DNA of 64,000 bases from Rhodospirillales bacterium (GTDB lineage: Bacteria; Pseudomonadota; Alphaproteobacteria; Reyranellales; Reyranellaceae): positions 1-64,000 of the forward strand of contig WHTW01000019.1 in the NCBI GenBank assembly GCA_009377525.1, given 5' to 3'. This document shows, piece by piece, positions 7,897 to 17,029 of the stretch. Numbering within the stretch: the first letter of the stretch is position 1; the number at the start of each line of letters is the position of its first letter. A model generated the notes under the pieces. The model was not told where the DNA came from. It was given only the letters and a program-made list of their open reading frames with translations, and made no database searches. Made by a program: the position numbers and the translations under genes.

Positions 7897-9141
7897 TCAG
7901 TTGTAGAGGAAGAGGTCGCGTGGCTCGGCGGCCCCTTGTGGCAGCCGCTTGATTCCTCTCAGCAGCCGGTCGCCGATCGACAGATCCTGCTCCTCGCGCA
8001 TCAGGGTGAAGACTCCCAAGGCCTCGGCGGGGAACGCCTCATAGTCGAAGCGAGCGACGTACTGGCGCAGCAGGAACTCGAAGGCTTCCTTCGGCATGCT
8101 CTTGACGGCGGCGGGCGAGACAGGCTCGCAGCGGTTGAGATTGAGGAAGCGAAAGTCCGGCGCTCGCTTGACGGGCGCCCTCCAGCTGCGCTCGGGGTCG
8201 AGGCGCGGGCCGGCCGCGCACATCTCGCCCTGTTTGACCTTGGCCCACAACCGTTCGCCGATTTCTCCGACGAGCCGCTGCTTCCATGCTTCGTCGCAGG
8301 CGATCGGCGCGTCGAGCCGCTTGTCCGAAAGCCGGATGTCGTCGGCCGACAGGTAGGCGAACCATTGCCGGCAATAGCGGCGCTGCAGCCGGCCGTAGCT
8401 CAGCTCGTGGACGATCCAGTTGTGCAGCGCCGGGCTGCGCTGGAGATCGCGCACATCGAAGCCGACGAAGACGCCGTCGCAGTAGAAGCGGGTCAGTTGG
8501 CCGAGGAAGGCTGGATGCTGGACGGCGAGCCCGGGATTGAAGCGGCGGTACTCCTCGCTCCACTCCTCGCGGTAGCTCACTGTCAGTCCCTTCTGCACGG
8601 TTCCGACCGGCACGACCTCGTTCAGGTCGATGGTCGACAGGTACCAGTAGTCGAGGCCGACGGTCGCCACGGCCTCGCTCAGGATATGGCAGAACACCAT
8701 GTCCTCGAAGTTGGCGGTGGTGATCGGGCTGCAGCCAAAGCCCAGGCCAGGCTGGAGGCGATCTATCCAGTGATAGGCCCAGCTGTGCAGGTAGTCGTGG
8801 GCGCAGAACAGCGCTTCCGGCATGAGCGCATCGCCTTCGTTGAATGGACGGGCCGAGCCGTGGCGATGGGGAAGCCAGCGGTCGAGCCGCGAATGGGTGC
8901 CGATGAACACCGCGCTGCGCAGCGGATTGAATCCATCCACGCGCGTCTCGACCGTCTCCTCGTACTTCCAGCGTGCGTCGATGCCGCGCCGGACGATGGC
9001 AATCGCCGGATCGTCGAATACCTGAGAAAGCAGCGGGATGCGCAGCAGTGACTCCGGATGGAGAGCGCCAGCATTCCCGGCTTCATCCGCCGACATCACG
9101 GCGGGCGGCAAGGGTACTTGGCGTAGCGGCGCGTGATCCAT
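7897..9141 (-). CDS. Conserved-looking 414-aa protein of unknown function
   Basis: I do not recognise this family. The protein is soluble, rich in Trp/Tyr/Arg, without signal peptide or membrane helix. Notable is CAHDYLHSWAYHW (residues 113-125), with His115, His119 and His124 spaced like a helical metal site, and a second His/Asp-rich segment (HDEx-free) is absent. Further on come FEDMVFCHILSEAVATVGLDYWYLS, then LHNWIVHELSYGRLQRRYC. It lies six bases after a lysine-rich small protein gene and nine bases before a 2OG-Fe(II) oxygenase, all on the minus strand. The spacing argues that the three work together. A second metal-dependent modifying enzyme or a binding partner are equally possible. 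Confidence 0.65.
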   Translation of the reverse strand: MDHAPLRQVPLPPAVMSADEAGNAGALHPESLLRIPLLSQVFDDPAIAIVRRGIDARWKYEETVETRVDGFNPLRSAVFIGTHSRLDRWLPHRHGSARPFNEGDALMPEALFCAHDYLHSWAYHWIDRLQPGLGFGCSPITTANFEDMVFCHILSEAVATVGLDYWYLSTIDLNEVVPVGTVQKGLTVSYREEWSEEYRRFNPGLAVQHPAFLGQLTRFYCDGVFVGFDVRDLQRSPALHNWIVHELSYGRLQRRYCRQWFAYLSADDIRLSDKRLDAPIACDEAWKQRLVGEIGERLWAKVKQGEMCAAGPRLDPERSWRAPVKRAPDFRFLNLNRCEPVSPAAVKSMPKEAFEFLLRQYVARFDYEAFPAEALGVFTLMREEQDLSIGDRLLRGIKRLPQGAAEPRDLFLYN

Positions 9142-9147
9142 GGCGGC

Positions 9148-9384
9148 CTAGAACGTAATGCTCTTCATCTCCTTGATGGTTTTCTTGATGTCCTTGTCGA
9201 CCTTCTTCAACGTCTTCTTCTCGAACTTGTCCCACTTGGCGTCGTATTTCTTCTGGGCTGACGAAGCGCTGATTCGCGCTCCCTTTCGCGTCCCAAACTT
9301 CTCCTGAATATCCGCAAGCGTGACAGTCTTCACCGCCGAACTCTTGGGGCCTCGCTTCTTTGCCGCCGCCTTCCTCATCGCCAT
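9148..9384 (-). CDS. Lysine-rich 78-aa protein heading the oxygenase operon
   Basis: The protein begins MAMRKAAAKKRGPKSSAVKT, a tail like those of histone H1-like or nucleic-acid-binding proteins. It continues with TLADIQEKFGTRKGARISASSAQKKYDAKW and ends in a charged helix with FEKKTLKKVDKDIKKTIKEM. About a third of its residues are Lys or Arg. An AGGAGG lies five bases before ATG 9384, a strong ribosome-binding site that implies high expression. It is followed after six bases by the 414-aa gene and then by the 2OG oxygenase. It could be a nucleoid-type protein or a substrate for modification; neither is shown by sequence alone. Confidence 0.75.
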   Translation of the reverse strand: MAMRKAAAKKRGPKSSAVKTVTLADIQEKFGTRKGARISASSAQKKYDAKWDKFEKKTLKKVDKDIKKTIKEMKSITF

Positions 9385-9729
9385 TGCTACCTCCTGTTAC
9401 CTGGGGACTGATGATCGGCATGCTGCAGCGAGCATGCCGCAGGATGACTGACTCTAGTGTTGGGGTGCAGCAAAGGACAGACCTGCTACGGTGAGTAGCA
9501 CCGACAGTTACACGGCTGTTACAGCCACGACAAAGGCCTCGACATATCTCGTGACTACAATTGCTCCCGATGGATTGCGACACACCGGGAAGCAAGATGA
9601 AAACAAGGGCAGCTCGATCGACATGACCTTCCATAGGATCCCCGCGCACCAAGCCCGAGCCGAGTGCGTGCGGTCGATGATCTCGTCTCTTTTGTCCTGT
9701 CTTTCCGGGCTTGGGCGACGGGTGAGGTC
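9385..9729. other. Intergenic region between divergent transcription units
   Basis: This 345-base stretch separates the minus-strand oxygenase operon from the plus-strand membrane protein. It contains the AGGAGG site at about 9390-9395 and lower-GC DNA around 9480-9600, likely holding both promoters. No RNA gene or repeat was recognised. Reading frames here are short and lack ribosome-binding sites. Confidence 0.4.
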
Positions 9730-10059
9730 GTGAGCCTTTGCGATACCGTTGGATTTCTGGCCTCGGGCCTCGTTATCGCAGCGTTCTGCATGAAGGATCT
9801 CATTCCGCTGCGGCTCACGGCATTGGCCAGTAATGTCGCCTTCCTGGCTTACGGCATTGGATTGGGCCTTGCTCCCATCTGGCTGCTGCACGCAATTCTG
9901 CTGCCGGTCAATTGCTGGCGCCTTTGGCAGCAGATATCGCAACACGGCGAAGCGGCGCCCGAGCGGTATTCACGGTGGGCTTGGACCCATCTGTCGATGG
10001 AGTGCGCCAAGCTGCGGCCTAGACGCAAAAAAACTCCCGCAATGACCCGATGGCCATGA
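9730..10059 (+). CDS. Small inner-membrane protein (YgjV/Imp-like)
   Basis: With the GTG at 9730 (GAGG five bases upstream) the product has 109 residues. It has three hydrophobic segments: [32 protein letters not shown] and [14 protein letters not shown]. The pattern GF.ASG.V..AF.MK.L.PLR..A..SN..F..YG is common in small four-helix inner-membrane proteins related to YgjV. The frame also opens at ATG 9664, but the added residues are not hydrophobic and lack a ribosome-binding site. The last 30 residues are basic. Function unknown. Confidence 0.6.
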   Translation: MSLCDTVGFLASGLVIAAFCMKDLIPLRLTALASNVAFLAYGIGLGLAPIWLLHAILLPVNCWRLWQQISQHGEAAPERYSRWAWTHLSMECAKLRPRRKKTPAMTRWP

Positions 10060-10108
10060 TCGACGGGCCGATATTGAAGCGAGCGGATCGAACCTTGTGG
10101 AGCTTCGT

Positions 10109-10654
10109 ATGAATGTACAAGACGTCGTCTCGGATTCGCCCAGGCGCCTGGATGTGGAACTCGGACCGGCCAAGGTCATCCCGAAGCGCGTCCATGCGGA
10201 GGTCGACGGTGACTTTGTCGTCTTCCTGATAGGCATGCGCGTCAACAAGCCGTGGAAGCCGCGCAAATGGCTGCCGGTCATGCGGGCGATGCCAAAGATG
10301 CTGAAGGAACTGGAGGCTGCCCCGCCTGAGATCGGCTTCCTCGGCCACACCGGCTTGGGCAGGATCATCGTGCAGTACTGGCGTAGCTTCGATCACCTGG
10401 AGCGTTATGCCCGGGATCGCGACGCCCTGCATTGGCCGGCGTGGGTCACGTTCAACCGTCGCATGCAGGAGACACGCGGTGATGTCGGCATCTGGCATGA
10501 AACCTACAGAGTCCGTGCCGGCGACTACGAGGCGATCTATAGCGGCATGCCGCCTTTTGGTCTGGGTAAGGTTGGCCGCCTGGTTGATGCTGCCGGATCG
10601 TGCGAAAGCGCCCGGCAGCGCATGCGGGCCATGGAGCCGGTCATCCCGCGCTAG
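10109..10654 (+). CDS. DUF4188 family protein
   Basis: About 181 aa from ATG 10109 (GGAG six bases upstream); a GTG at 10097 would add four residues. The core [26 protein letters not shown], the [24 protein letters not shown] segment and [28 protein letters not shown] fit the DUF4188 family. These are small alpha/beta-barrel proteins related to monooxygenase-like or phenylacetaldoxime dehydratase folds. Several family members are annotated as monooxygenases without biochemical proof. It stands alone, tail to tail with the large regulator gene at 10712-14647. Confidence 0.8.
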   Translation: MNVQDVVSDSPRRLDVELGPAKVIPKRVHAEVDGDFVVFLIGMRVNKPWKPRKWLPVMRAMPKMLKELEAAPPEIGFLGHTGLGRIIVQYWRSFDHLERYARDRDALHWPAWVTFNRRMQETRGDVGIWHETYRVRAGDYEAIYSGMPPFGLGKVGRLVDAAGSCESARQRMRAMEPVIPR

Positions 10655-10711
10655 GATTCAAGGCGACGACAACGAGCCGCGGCGCTCCCGACGGTACCAA
10701 GCACGCCGCGA

Positions 10712-13700
10712 TCATCCGTGGCCAGGTGTCAGATCCTCCATCAGGATTCTGGCTTCCTGCAGTTCCGTCATGTCCATGCCCGCCCTTTGGCGGTCGCACA
10801 CCGAGCGCAACATTGTCAGGGCTTCCCTGGCGCGCCCTTTGGACCGCTTGAGCCGGGCGAGATCACATGCGGCACGGAGCTCAAAACATGGTTCATGCTG
10901 GCGCCGTGCCAGCGCCAGCCCACTGGTCAGGAGGCCCTCGATCTCGCGCGTTGGCGCACGGCCCGATGCCAGGAGCAGGCCGGCCTTGCTGCGCAGCAAC
11001 TCGGGTTTCGCCCAGCACTCCCCGGTCTCGCTCGAGACGGCGAGTGCCTGGTCGATGGCGTGCAACGCGGCCTCGCTACGACCGGCTCTGGCGTAAGCCT
11101 CGGCTTCCAGCGCCAAGAACGTGGGCATCCACAGCCGGGCGCCACCATCCCGCCACGCGGCAACACCAGCGCACAGCGCCTCAATTCCCCGATCGACGTC
11201 GCCCCGGCATATGGCCGCCCAGCCCTGGAGAATGCGACCGCAATTCATCCAATGCGAAAAACGATGCTCGGCGCAGAGAGAAACGATCATCTCCGCACAA
11301 GAGTCGATGTCATCGGCGCGATGTTTGAAGAGGTCGATGAACGCGCGAGCATGGCAGATCGCGTAGACCAGCGTGTGCGGATGAAGCAGCTTCTCAGCGT
11401 GCTGCACCGCCTCGTTCGCCACCTGAGATGCCTGATCGACGTGGCCAAGATGCCAGAGTGTCCAGCTTCGGTAGCACAGAGCCGCGACGCCGATGTCCTG
11501 TCCGTACTGGTAGCGGAGCTGCGCATGACGCTCGCAGTCATAGAGCGCCCAAGCTTGCTCGAGATGTCGCAGCCCGGCGGTGAGTTCGCCGCTGACCATG
11601 CAGGTGGTGCCGAGCGCGCGATGCGCGACGCAGAGCGCCGCCATGTCGTCGTGTCCCTCGGCCTCCGCCATCAATTCGTTGGCTGCCGCCTTTTGCTCGA
11701 CCAGTGCTCCGCCGACGTAGGCGCATGCCCATAGACCATAGAGGATGGAAACCTTCTGAGCCGGGTCGGTCGAATGGTTGATGAGGGTTCGCGACCGCGA
11801 CAGGATCTCCTTGGTTTCCGCTGCCGAGTAACCGCGGGTGGCGATCATCGCTTGGCCAAGCATGACCTCCATCTCGAGCTCTTGCCGGGCGCGGGCCGGA
11901 CACTCAGGGAGCAATCGCAGCAATTGAAGCGCGCGCGTCAGATGCGAAATGGCCTCGTCATTCGCCGACCGCTCCATCACGCGCTGCGCGGCTTTTTGCA
12001 GGTAGGCGATGGCCCGCCCGGTGAGACCCGCCTCTGCGAGGTGGTGAGCGATGACCTCGGGTTGCGTCTGGACGATCTCGGGGAAACGCTGCTCGAGGGC
12101 GCAGGCGATGCGTTCATGAATGTGTTGCCGCTTGGCGCGCACCAGCATGGCGAAGGCCGCTTCCTGAACGAGCGCATGCTTGAAAATGTAAGTCGAGTCC
12201 GGCGGCGCGCCTCGTACGAAAATCAATTCGAGGCCCACGAGCTGGGCAAGACCAGATCGCAGCACGTCCTCGGGCATCGAAGCGACGGCGGCAAGCAGGC
12301 CATAGGAAAATTCCCGACCGATGGCGCTTCCAATCTGCGCGATCTCCTTCGCCGGACCGAGCCTGTCGAGTCGCGCCGTCAGGGAGTCGGCGAGCGTCAT
12401 GGGTATGGCCAAAGGCGGCGCCGCGCCGGTCGCCACGTATCGGCCGCCGATATCGTGGAGCAGCCCGGATTCGAGCACCGCCTTGGTCAACTCCTCAATG
12501 AACAAGGGGATGCCGTCGGTCTTGTCGATGATCTGCTCACAGATGTCGGCGGGTACTTGCTTGCCCCCGGCCACATCCATGATCATGGTCCGGGTCTGGT
12601 CGCGCCCCAGGCGATTGATCCGGATCATGCTGACGTGTGACTGCTCGAGCCAGAGCGTGAAGAACTCCGGCCTGAAACTGACCAGGACAAGGCCCGAAGC
12701 CGACTGAATCGATGCGATGAGCCGACCGAATAGTTCCAGGGTACTGGAATCGATCCAGTGCGCGTCGGCAAGCTTTATGACCAAAGGTTGATTGCGGGCA
12801 AGACTGACAAGGTAACGGATCAGCGCTGCGACCGTGAGGTCCTTTTGTCGTTGGGGCGTCAGCTCGGGCGCCGCGTAACGACCGCCGGTCGGGATCGACA
12901 GCAACGCGGCATACAATGCAGTGTCCGCGAGCAATGCGGCATCGACTTGCGAAAGCAACGCTTCCAGCTTGTCCAGCTTCGTGTCGGGCGAATCCTCTCG
13001 TTCGAAGCGGGCCGCCTGTTCAAGTTGCTTGATGACCGGATGAAACGGGCTGCCGCTGTGATGAGGAGAACACTGGTAGCGAACCGTGATGTGCGGCTGC
13101 GTTCGGATGGCATCCAGGAAGCCCTCACAAACCCGCGACTTGCCGATGCCGGCTTCGCCGCACACCAGCGCGGCCTGCCCTCTGCCGGTCTTGGCCTGAT
13201 CCCAGAGCGACGATAGCTGCTGCAGTTCGCGCTCCCGGCCGACGAAGGCGGTCAGTCGCTCCGTCAGCCTGGCGTCAAATCGGCTCCTGGCCGCTCGCCT
13301 GCCGACGACCCGGTAAGCTGCCACCGATCCGGAAGCTCCCGCCACGGAATGCGGCGTCTCGATGCAGTCAAACGCTCCGGCGACAAGTTTGCGCGTCGAA
13401 GCGGTCACGACGACTGAGTTTGCAGGCGCGCTGATCTGCAGTCGGGCAGCAATGGCCGTGGCCTCTCCAACCACCTGCTGCTCCCCGCCAATCAGGACCA
13501 GGCCGGTCGCAATGCCGACCTGCGCTTGCAGCGGCTTTCCCGAAGGAGACCGGAGCTGGCCAACCTTTGCCACAAGATCGATCCCGGCTTGCACGGCGCG
13601 TTCGGCGTCATCCTCGTGGGCGTGCGGATATCCGAACAAGGCGAGAGCCTCTCCGCCCATCCATCGACAAACCGATCCGCCCATCTGCGCGATAGCGCTC

Positions 13701-14647
13701 GTGCAGGCCCCCTGGAACCTCTGGATGACACCGCCGACGTCCTCCAGATCGAAAGCTGCCGCGAGCGACGATGCGTCGAGAAGTCCAGCACACAGCACCG
13801 TCAGCTGTCGCTTCTCTGGGTCGAGCGGCGGCAAGGCAATGCCCCCGCCGGACGACTTCGCGGCAATCGAATCGCCGGGCCCCGAGCTGTCGGGCGGCGT
13901 CGCTGTCGTTCGATTTTCCGGCTCGGCGAACGGCAACTGCCTTTCGCTTTCTTCGCTCACACGCGGTCGCACGGTGAACTTATAACCGGCACCCAACACG
14001 GTGGTGATGAATCGGGGCGCCTTCGCGTTCGGCTCGATCTTGCGGCGCAACCGGCCGACGAGCACGTCGACGCTCCGTTCATAGGGTTCCAGGCTGTCTC
14101 CGGCGAGTGTGCGACGCAATTGGTCGCGTGACAGGACACGTTGGGGATTGCGAACGAATGCTGCCAGCAGGGCAAACTCCGAGCGCGTCAAACGCACTTC
14201 GCACCCGCCGGCATCGACGAATGTGTGGCCGGCAAGATCGAGCCGGCAGCCCTCGAAACAGAGGACCGCCGGTCTGTCTTCGTCCCCGGCTGCCGGCAAC
14301 TCCATGAGCTGGGCGACACGGGCCAGCAGTTCCTTTTCATCCAGTGGCAGCGAGAGAAACGCGTCGACGGCGGGGGATACGCAACCAGGTCGAAGAACCT
14401 CATGGGCCTCGTCCGCCAGCACGATCAATCTCTGAACCGCTGCGCGCAGCTGCCGCGCCAGTGCCACGGCGGACCGGTCGGCGCCGGCCGCCAGGATTGC
14501 GGCGTCGATATTCCCATCCGCAATGAGCTTCAGTGCCCGCTTTTCATCCGCGGCAAGCTCAACAGCATAGCCACCCAACTGCAGTGCACGGGCTATTTGT
14601 CCACGGAGTTCCAGGTCATGCGCAACAATCAGAACAGTCTTACGCAT
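10712..14647 (-). CDS. 1311-aa REC-like/OmpR-HTH/cyclase-like/AAA-TPR regulator
   Basis: Domains in order: receiver-like (1-115), OmpR/PhoB winged helix (about 125-228, ending LGAGYKFTV), class III cyclase-like (about 280-425), AAA-type ATPase with Walker A GEAGIGKS (497-504) and Walker B-like VIKLADAHWIDSS, then a TPR-rich C-terminus (about 850-1300). Both signalling domains look degenerate. The receiver has Ala53 where the phospho-Asp should be and lacks the Lys. The cyclase has CAGLL for FADL and GGEALALF for GDGLLAxF, so both metal-binding Asp are lost. It is probably an ATP-switched transcription regulator of the LAL/MalT type that uses these folds for protein contacts. The ATG at 14647 begins MRKTVLIVAHD. 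It stands alone. Confidence 0.85.
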   Translation of the reverse strand: MRKTVLIVAHDLELRGQIARALQLGGYAVELAADEKRALKLIADGNIDAAILAAGADRSAVALARQLRAAVQRLIVLADEAHEVLRPGCVSPAVDAFLSLPLDEKELLARVAQLMELPAAGDEDRPAVLCFEGCRLDLAGHTFVDAGGCEVRLTRSEFALLAAFVRNPQRVLSRDQLRRTLAGDSLEPYERSVDVLVGRLRRKIEPNAKAPRFITTVLGAGYKFTVRPRVSEESERQLPFAEPENRTTATPPDSSGPGDSIAAKSSGGGIALPPLDPEKRQLTVLCAGLLDASSLAAAFDLEDVGGVIQRFQGACTSAIAQMGGSVCRWMGGEALALFGYPHAHEDDAERAVQAGIDLVAKVGQLRSPSGKPLQAQVGIATGLVLIGGEQQVVGEATAIAARLQISAPANSVVVTASTRKLVAGAFDCIETPHSVAGASGSVAAYRVVGRRAARSRFDARLTERLTAFVGRERELQQLSSLWDQAKTGRGQAALVCGEAGIGKSRVCEGFLDAIRTQPHITVRYQCSPHHSGSPFHPVIKQLEQAARFEREDSPDTKLDKLEALLSQVDAALLADTALYAALLSIPTGGRYAAPELTPQRQKDLTVAALIRYLVSLARNQPLVIKLADAHWIDSSTLELFGRLIASIQSASGLVLVSFRPEFFTLWLEQSHVSMIRINRLGRDQTRTMIMDVAGGKQVPADICEQIIDKTDGIPLFIEELTKAVLESGLLHDIGGRYVATGAAPPLAIPMTLADSLTARLDRLGPAKEIAQIGSAIGREFSYGLLAAVASMPEDVLRSGLAQLVGLELIFVRGAPPDSTYIFKHALVQEAAFAMLVRAKRQHIHERIACALEQRFPEIVQTQPEVIAHHLAEAGLTGRAIAYLQKAAQRVMERSANDEAISHLTRALQLLRLLPECPARARQELEMEVMLGQAMIATRGYSAAETKEILSRSRTLINHSTDPAQKVSILYGLWACAYVGGALVEQKAAANELMAEAEGHDDMAALCVAHRALGTTCMVSGELTAGLRHLEQAWALYDCERHAQLRYQYGQDIGVAALCYRSWTLWHLGHVDQASQVANEAVQHAEKLLHPHTLVYAICHARAFIDLFKHRADDIDSCAEMIVSLCAEHRFSHWMNCGRILQGWAAICRGDVDRGIEALCAGVAAWRDGGARLWMPTFLALEAEAYARAGRSEAALHAIDQALAVSSETGECWAKPELLRSKAGLLLASGRAPTREIEGLLTSGLALARRQHEPCFELRAACDLARLKRSKGRAREALTMLRSVCDRQRAGMDMTELQEARILMEDLTPGHG

Positions 14648-14990
14648 ACAGTCTCCAAGCCAACTCAGCGTTCAGTGTTGTCAGGCAGGACATCAGGTGC
14701 GGAGGCCGCTCGACGCGGGTGCTCGTGAACGTCCTCCCGCATGACAGAATCGGCGCATTCATTATCTCCCGGCAGCGGAAACAGACTGTGTTGTTTGCCA
14801 CACACCATGGACCGGGATCGCAGTTGCGGGACCTGGCCTCGCCGCTCCGGTGGCGACAAAACGACCAAAGCCACAACGAAAGCAGCTGTCGTTGACGTAG
14901 GCAAAGCGTCCACCCACCTCAACGCCGTCCTGTTCATGACGAACATCCCTCAAGTCGTGCACGCCACTTCTCGTGCTTGAGGCTGCTAGA

Positions 14991-15030
14991 GCACATTCCG
15001 TCCGGCTGGAATCAGCCGAACGGAATGTGC
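14991..15030. repeat. CATTCCGTTCGGCTG palindrome, copy 1
   Basis: The arms GCACATTCCGTCCGGCTG and CAGCCGAACGGAATGTGC flank the loop GAAT, with one mismatch in 18. Further copies lie at 21735-21767 and 47117-47152. All three are intergenic. It could act as a terminator or a REP-like element. Confidence 0.8.
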
Positions 15031-15469
15031 CCTTTGGAACAACATTCCCCGTGCGCTCTAGCGCCGACCAAGCTTCTCGGTCGCGTCTCAAATATCGCTG
15101 TGTTGTTCGATGATAATCGCGTTTGCCGCTGAGGCCTGTCGCGAATAATGCATATCTATTGCAACGGCAACAGCGATCGTCGCTGATCGATCATCAAGGA
15201 AACTCGTGAAAGCGATTGTTCTCGCGGCGTTCGCTTCCGAAGCGCCATCGAGCGCCGTGCGATAGAGGCGGTCCGCTGGGGCATGACCGCGGGTCTTCGT
15301 ACAGGTCGCGTTCGACGCAGAGGCGTTGAACGCAGCTGTCAAGGATCGATCTTTGCCAAACTCGTGGTCTTTTGGTGTTCAGTGCATATTGGGACTCGAC
15401 CCAAGCGCTGCCGCCCCCAAGTCTGGCTTGAGCCCTTCAAACCCGAAGCCCTTTTTCACCGATCTGCTT

Positions 15470-15585
15470 TCGGGTGTTGATCCGGGGGTCAACTTCAAAA
15501 ATCGTCGTAAACCCAATAACATCAATGCTATATGGCGGGCCACGATGGACGATGATGAGCACTATGTTTACGCTATGGCCCTCTA
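15470..15585 (+). repeat. Relic repeat encoding a DDDEHYVYAMAL tail, copy 1
   Basis: The DNA reads SGVDPGVNFKNRR, then WRATMDDDEHYVYAMAL and a stop. The same end occurs at 33040-33153 (WRATNDDDEHYVYAIAL) and partly at 22250-22290 (DENYVYAIALYDPPK). Copies 1 and 2 also share GTTGATCCGGG upstream. This points to the preserved 3' end of a repeated, now broken gene. Confidence 0.6.
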
Positions 15586-15592
15586 ACCGACG

Positions 15593-15919
15593 TCAGTCCG
15601 CAAGGCCGATGACGAAGGCCAGGGCGATATTGAGACGCCCGATGTCGGCGTCGGTCAGGTGCCCGACCAATTGTCCGATCCGTTCCCGTCGAACCGTAAC
15701 TGGCTTGTCGGCCATGACTTGGGAACGGATGCGCAGGCCATTCTTTTCATTCGGTTCGATCGTAACGCGAAAGTCCGGAGCATCGACGATGTCGGATGTC
15801 ATCTGGCAAATCACGACCGATGGATGGGTTTCGGGAAAAGCGTCGGTCTGCACGACAACTGCCGGCCGCGGCTTCCCGTAATCGCCAGCCGCCGCGACAA
15901 CAACATCGCCGCGCTTCAT
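15593..15919 (-). CDS. PemK/MazF-family toxin without visible antitoxin
   Basis: The 108-aa protein begins MKRGDVVVAAAGDYGKPRPAVVVQ and goes on with TDAFPETHPSVVICQMTSD, the SH3-like barrel start of MazF/PemK endoribonucleases, which cut mRNA at short motifs. The conserved GD at the start of strand 1, PRPAVVVQ and the T/S segment after 'VICQMTSD' are present. Length fits the family. The antitoxin gene normally precedes and overlaps the toxin. Here the bases directly before the ATG (15920 onward) are instead a pcaB fragment on the other strand, so the antitoxin is missing locally. Either the toxin is weak or silent, or an antitoxin acts in trans. Confidence 0.85.
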   Translation of the reverse strand: MKRGDVVVAAAGDYGKPRPAVVVQTDAFPETHPSVVICQMTSDIVDAPDFRVTIEPNEKNGLRIRSQVMADKPVTVRRERIGQLVGHLTDADIGRLNIALAFVIGLAD

Positions 15920-15921
15920 CG

Positions 15922-16018
15922 TCCGTCGGCGCCGCGCTCGTCCTGTCGGCCGCCGCCCGCGCGCCGATGCAGGCCGCCACCATCGTCGCCGCCTTGGCCC
16001 AGGAGCACGAGCGCGCGC
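15922..16018 (+). pseudogene. pcaB-like fragment B (next part of the gene)
   Basis: On the plus strand the DNA reads VGAALVLSAAARAPMQAATIVAALAQEHERALG, split here as VGAALVLSAAARAPMQ plus AATIVAALAQEHERALG. It matches residues about 287-320 of the intact pcaB. It begins within seven bases of where fragment A (5300-5530, minus strand) stops in the gene. It runs out near 16018, 50 bases before the stop of the ABC ATPase gene. Confidence 0.85.
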
Positions 16019-16070
16019 TGGGACCGGAGGCTCGGCCGCCTCGCCGGCGGGGACAGGAGCCTGAAACGGC

Positions 16071-17029
16071 TCAGCCGGTCAGCGGGAAGTGGCAGGCCAC
16101 CTGGTGGCCCGTCGCGATCTCCCTTGGCGGCGGCACCTCGGCGGCGCAGCGCGCCTCGGCCCGCGGGCAGCGCGTGCGGAAGCGGCAGCCGCTGGGCGGA
16201 TCCATCGGCGACGGCAGGTCGGAGGCGGTGAGCTGCACCTGCCTGACCGGCTGTGTCGGGTCGGGCACCGGAATCGCGCTCATCAGCGCCGCCGTGTAGG
16301 GGTGCGCCGGGGCCCGGTACAGCGTCTCCGACGGCGCCAGCTCGCAGAGCCGGCCGAGATACATCACCGCGACCCGGTCGGAGACGTTCTTCACCACCGC
16401 CAGGTCGTGCGAGATGAACAGCATGGTGAGCCCCATGCGCCCCTTCATCTCGCGCAAGAGGTTGAGGATCTGCGCCTGCACCGAGACGTCGAGCGCCGAG
16501 ACCGGCTCGTCGCAGATCAGCAGCGCCGGCTCCAGAATCAGCGCCCGGGCGATCGAGATGCGCTGGCACTGTCCGCCGGAGAACTCGTGCGGCCTCCGAT
16601 CGAGCGCCAGCGCCGGCTCGAGGCCGACCGCCTCCAGCATCGCCGCGACCCGCGGGCCGATCTGCGCCCTCGGCAGCAGGCGATTGACCCGCAACGGCGC
16701 GGCGACGATCTCGGCCACCCTGTGCCGCGGATTGAGCGAGGCGATCGGGTCCTGGAAGATCATCTGCAGCTTCGGCCGCAGGCGGCGCAGCACCGCTCCC
16801 GATTGCCTCGCGAGGTCGGTGCCCTGGAACCAGACCTCGCCGCCGGTCGGCGGCGGCAGCTGCATCAGCGCGCGCGCCGCCGACGACTTGCCGCAGCCGG
16901 ACTCGCCGACAAGCCCCAGCGTCTCGCCCTGGCGGATGTCGAAGCTGATGCCGGAGACGGCGTGCACGGTGCGCTCGTCGGGCACACGGAATTCGACGGT
17001 GAGCTCACGCACGCTCAGCAGCGGCGCGT

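Larger units (their letters stand above)
14648..15592. other. Long gene-poor stretch with palindrome and relic DNA
   Basis: It holds the promoter side of the 1311-aa regulator, then the palindrome at 14991-15030 and the relic repeat at 15470-15585. A minus-strand frame at 15088-15342 (84 aa, TIAFTSFLDDRSATIAVAVA) and one at 14665-14946 look mildly protein-like but have no start signals or recognisable family. I call no gene between them. Confidence 0.4.

Noticed and set aside
7606-9051. 481-codon plus-strand frame opposite the oxygenase operon
   Set aside because: Acidic, Leu/Ala/Val-rich antisense reading. The minus strand has tight gene spacing, ribosome-binding sites and oxygenase motifs.
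15088-15342. 84-aa minus-strand frame as a gene
   Set aside because: No ribosome-binding site, family or neighbour supports it, although its composition is not absurd.
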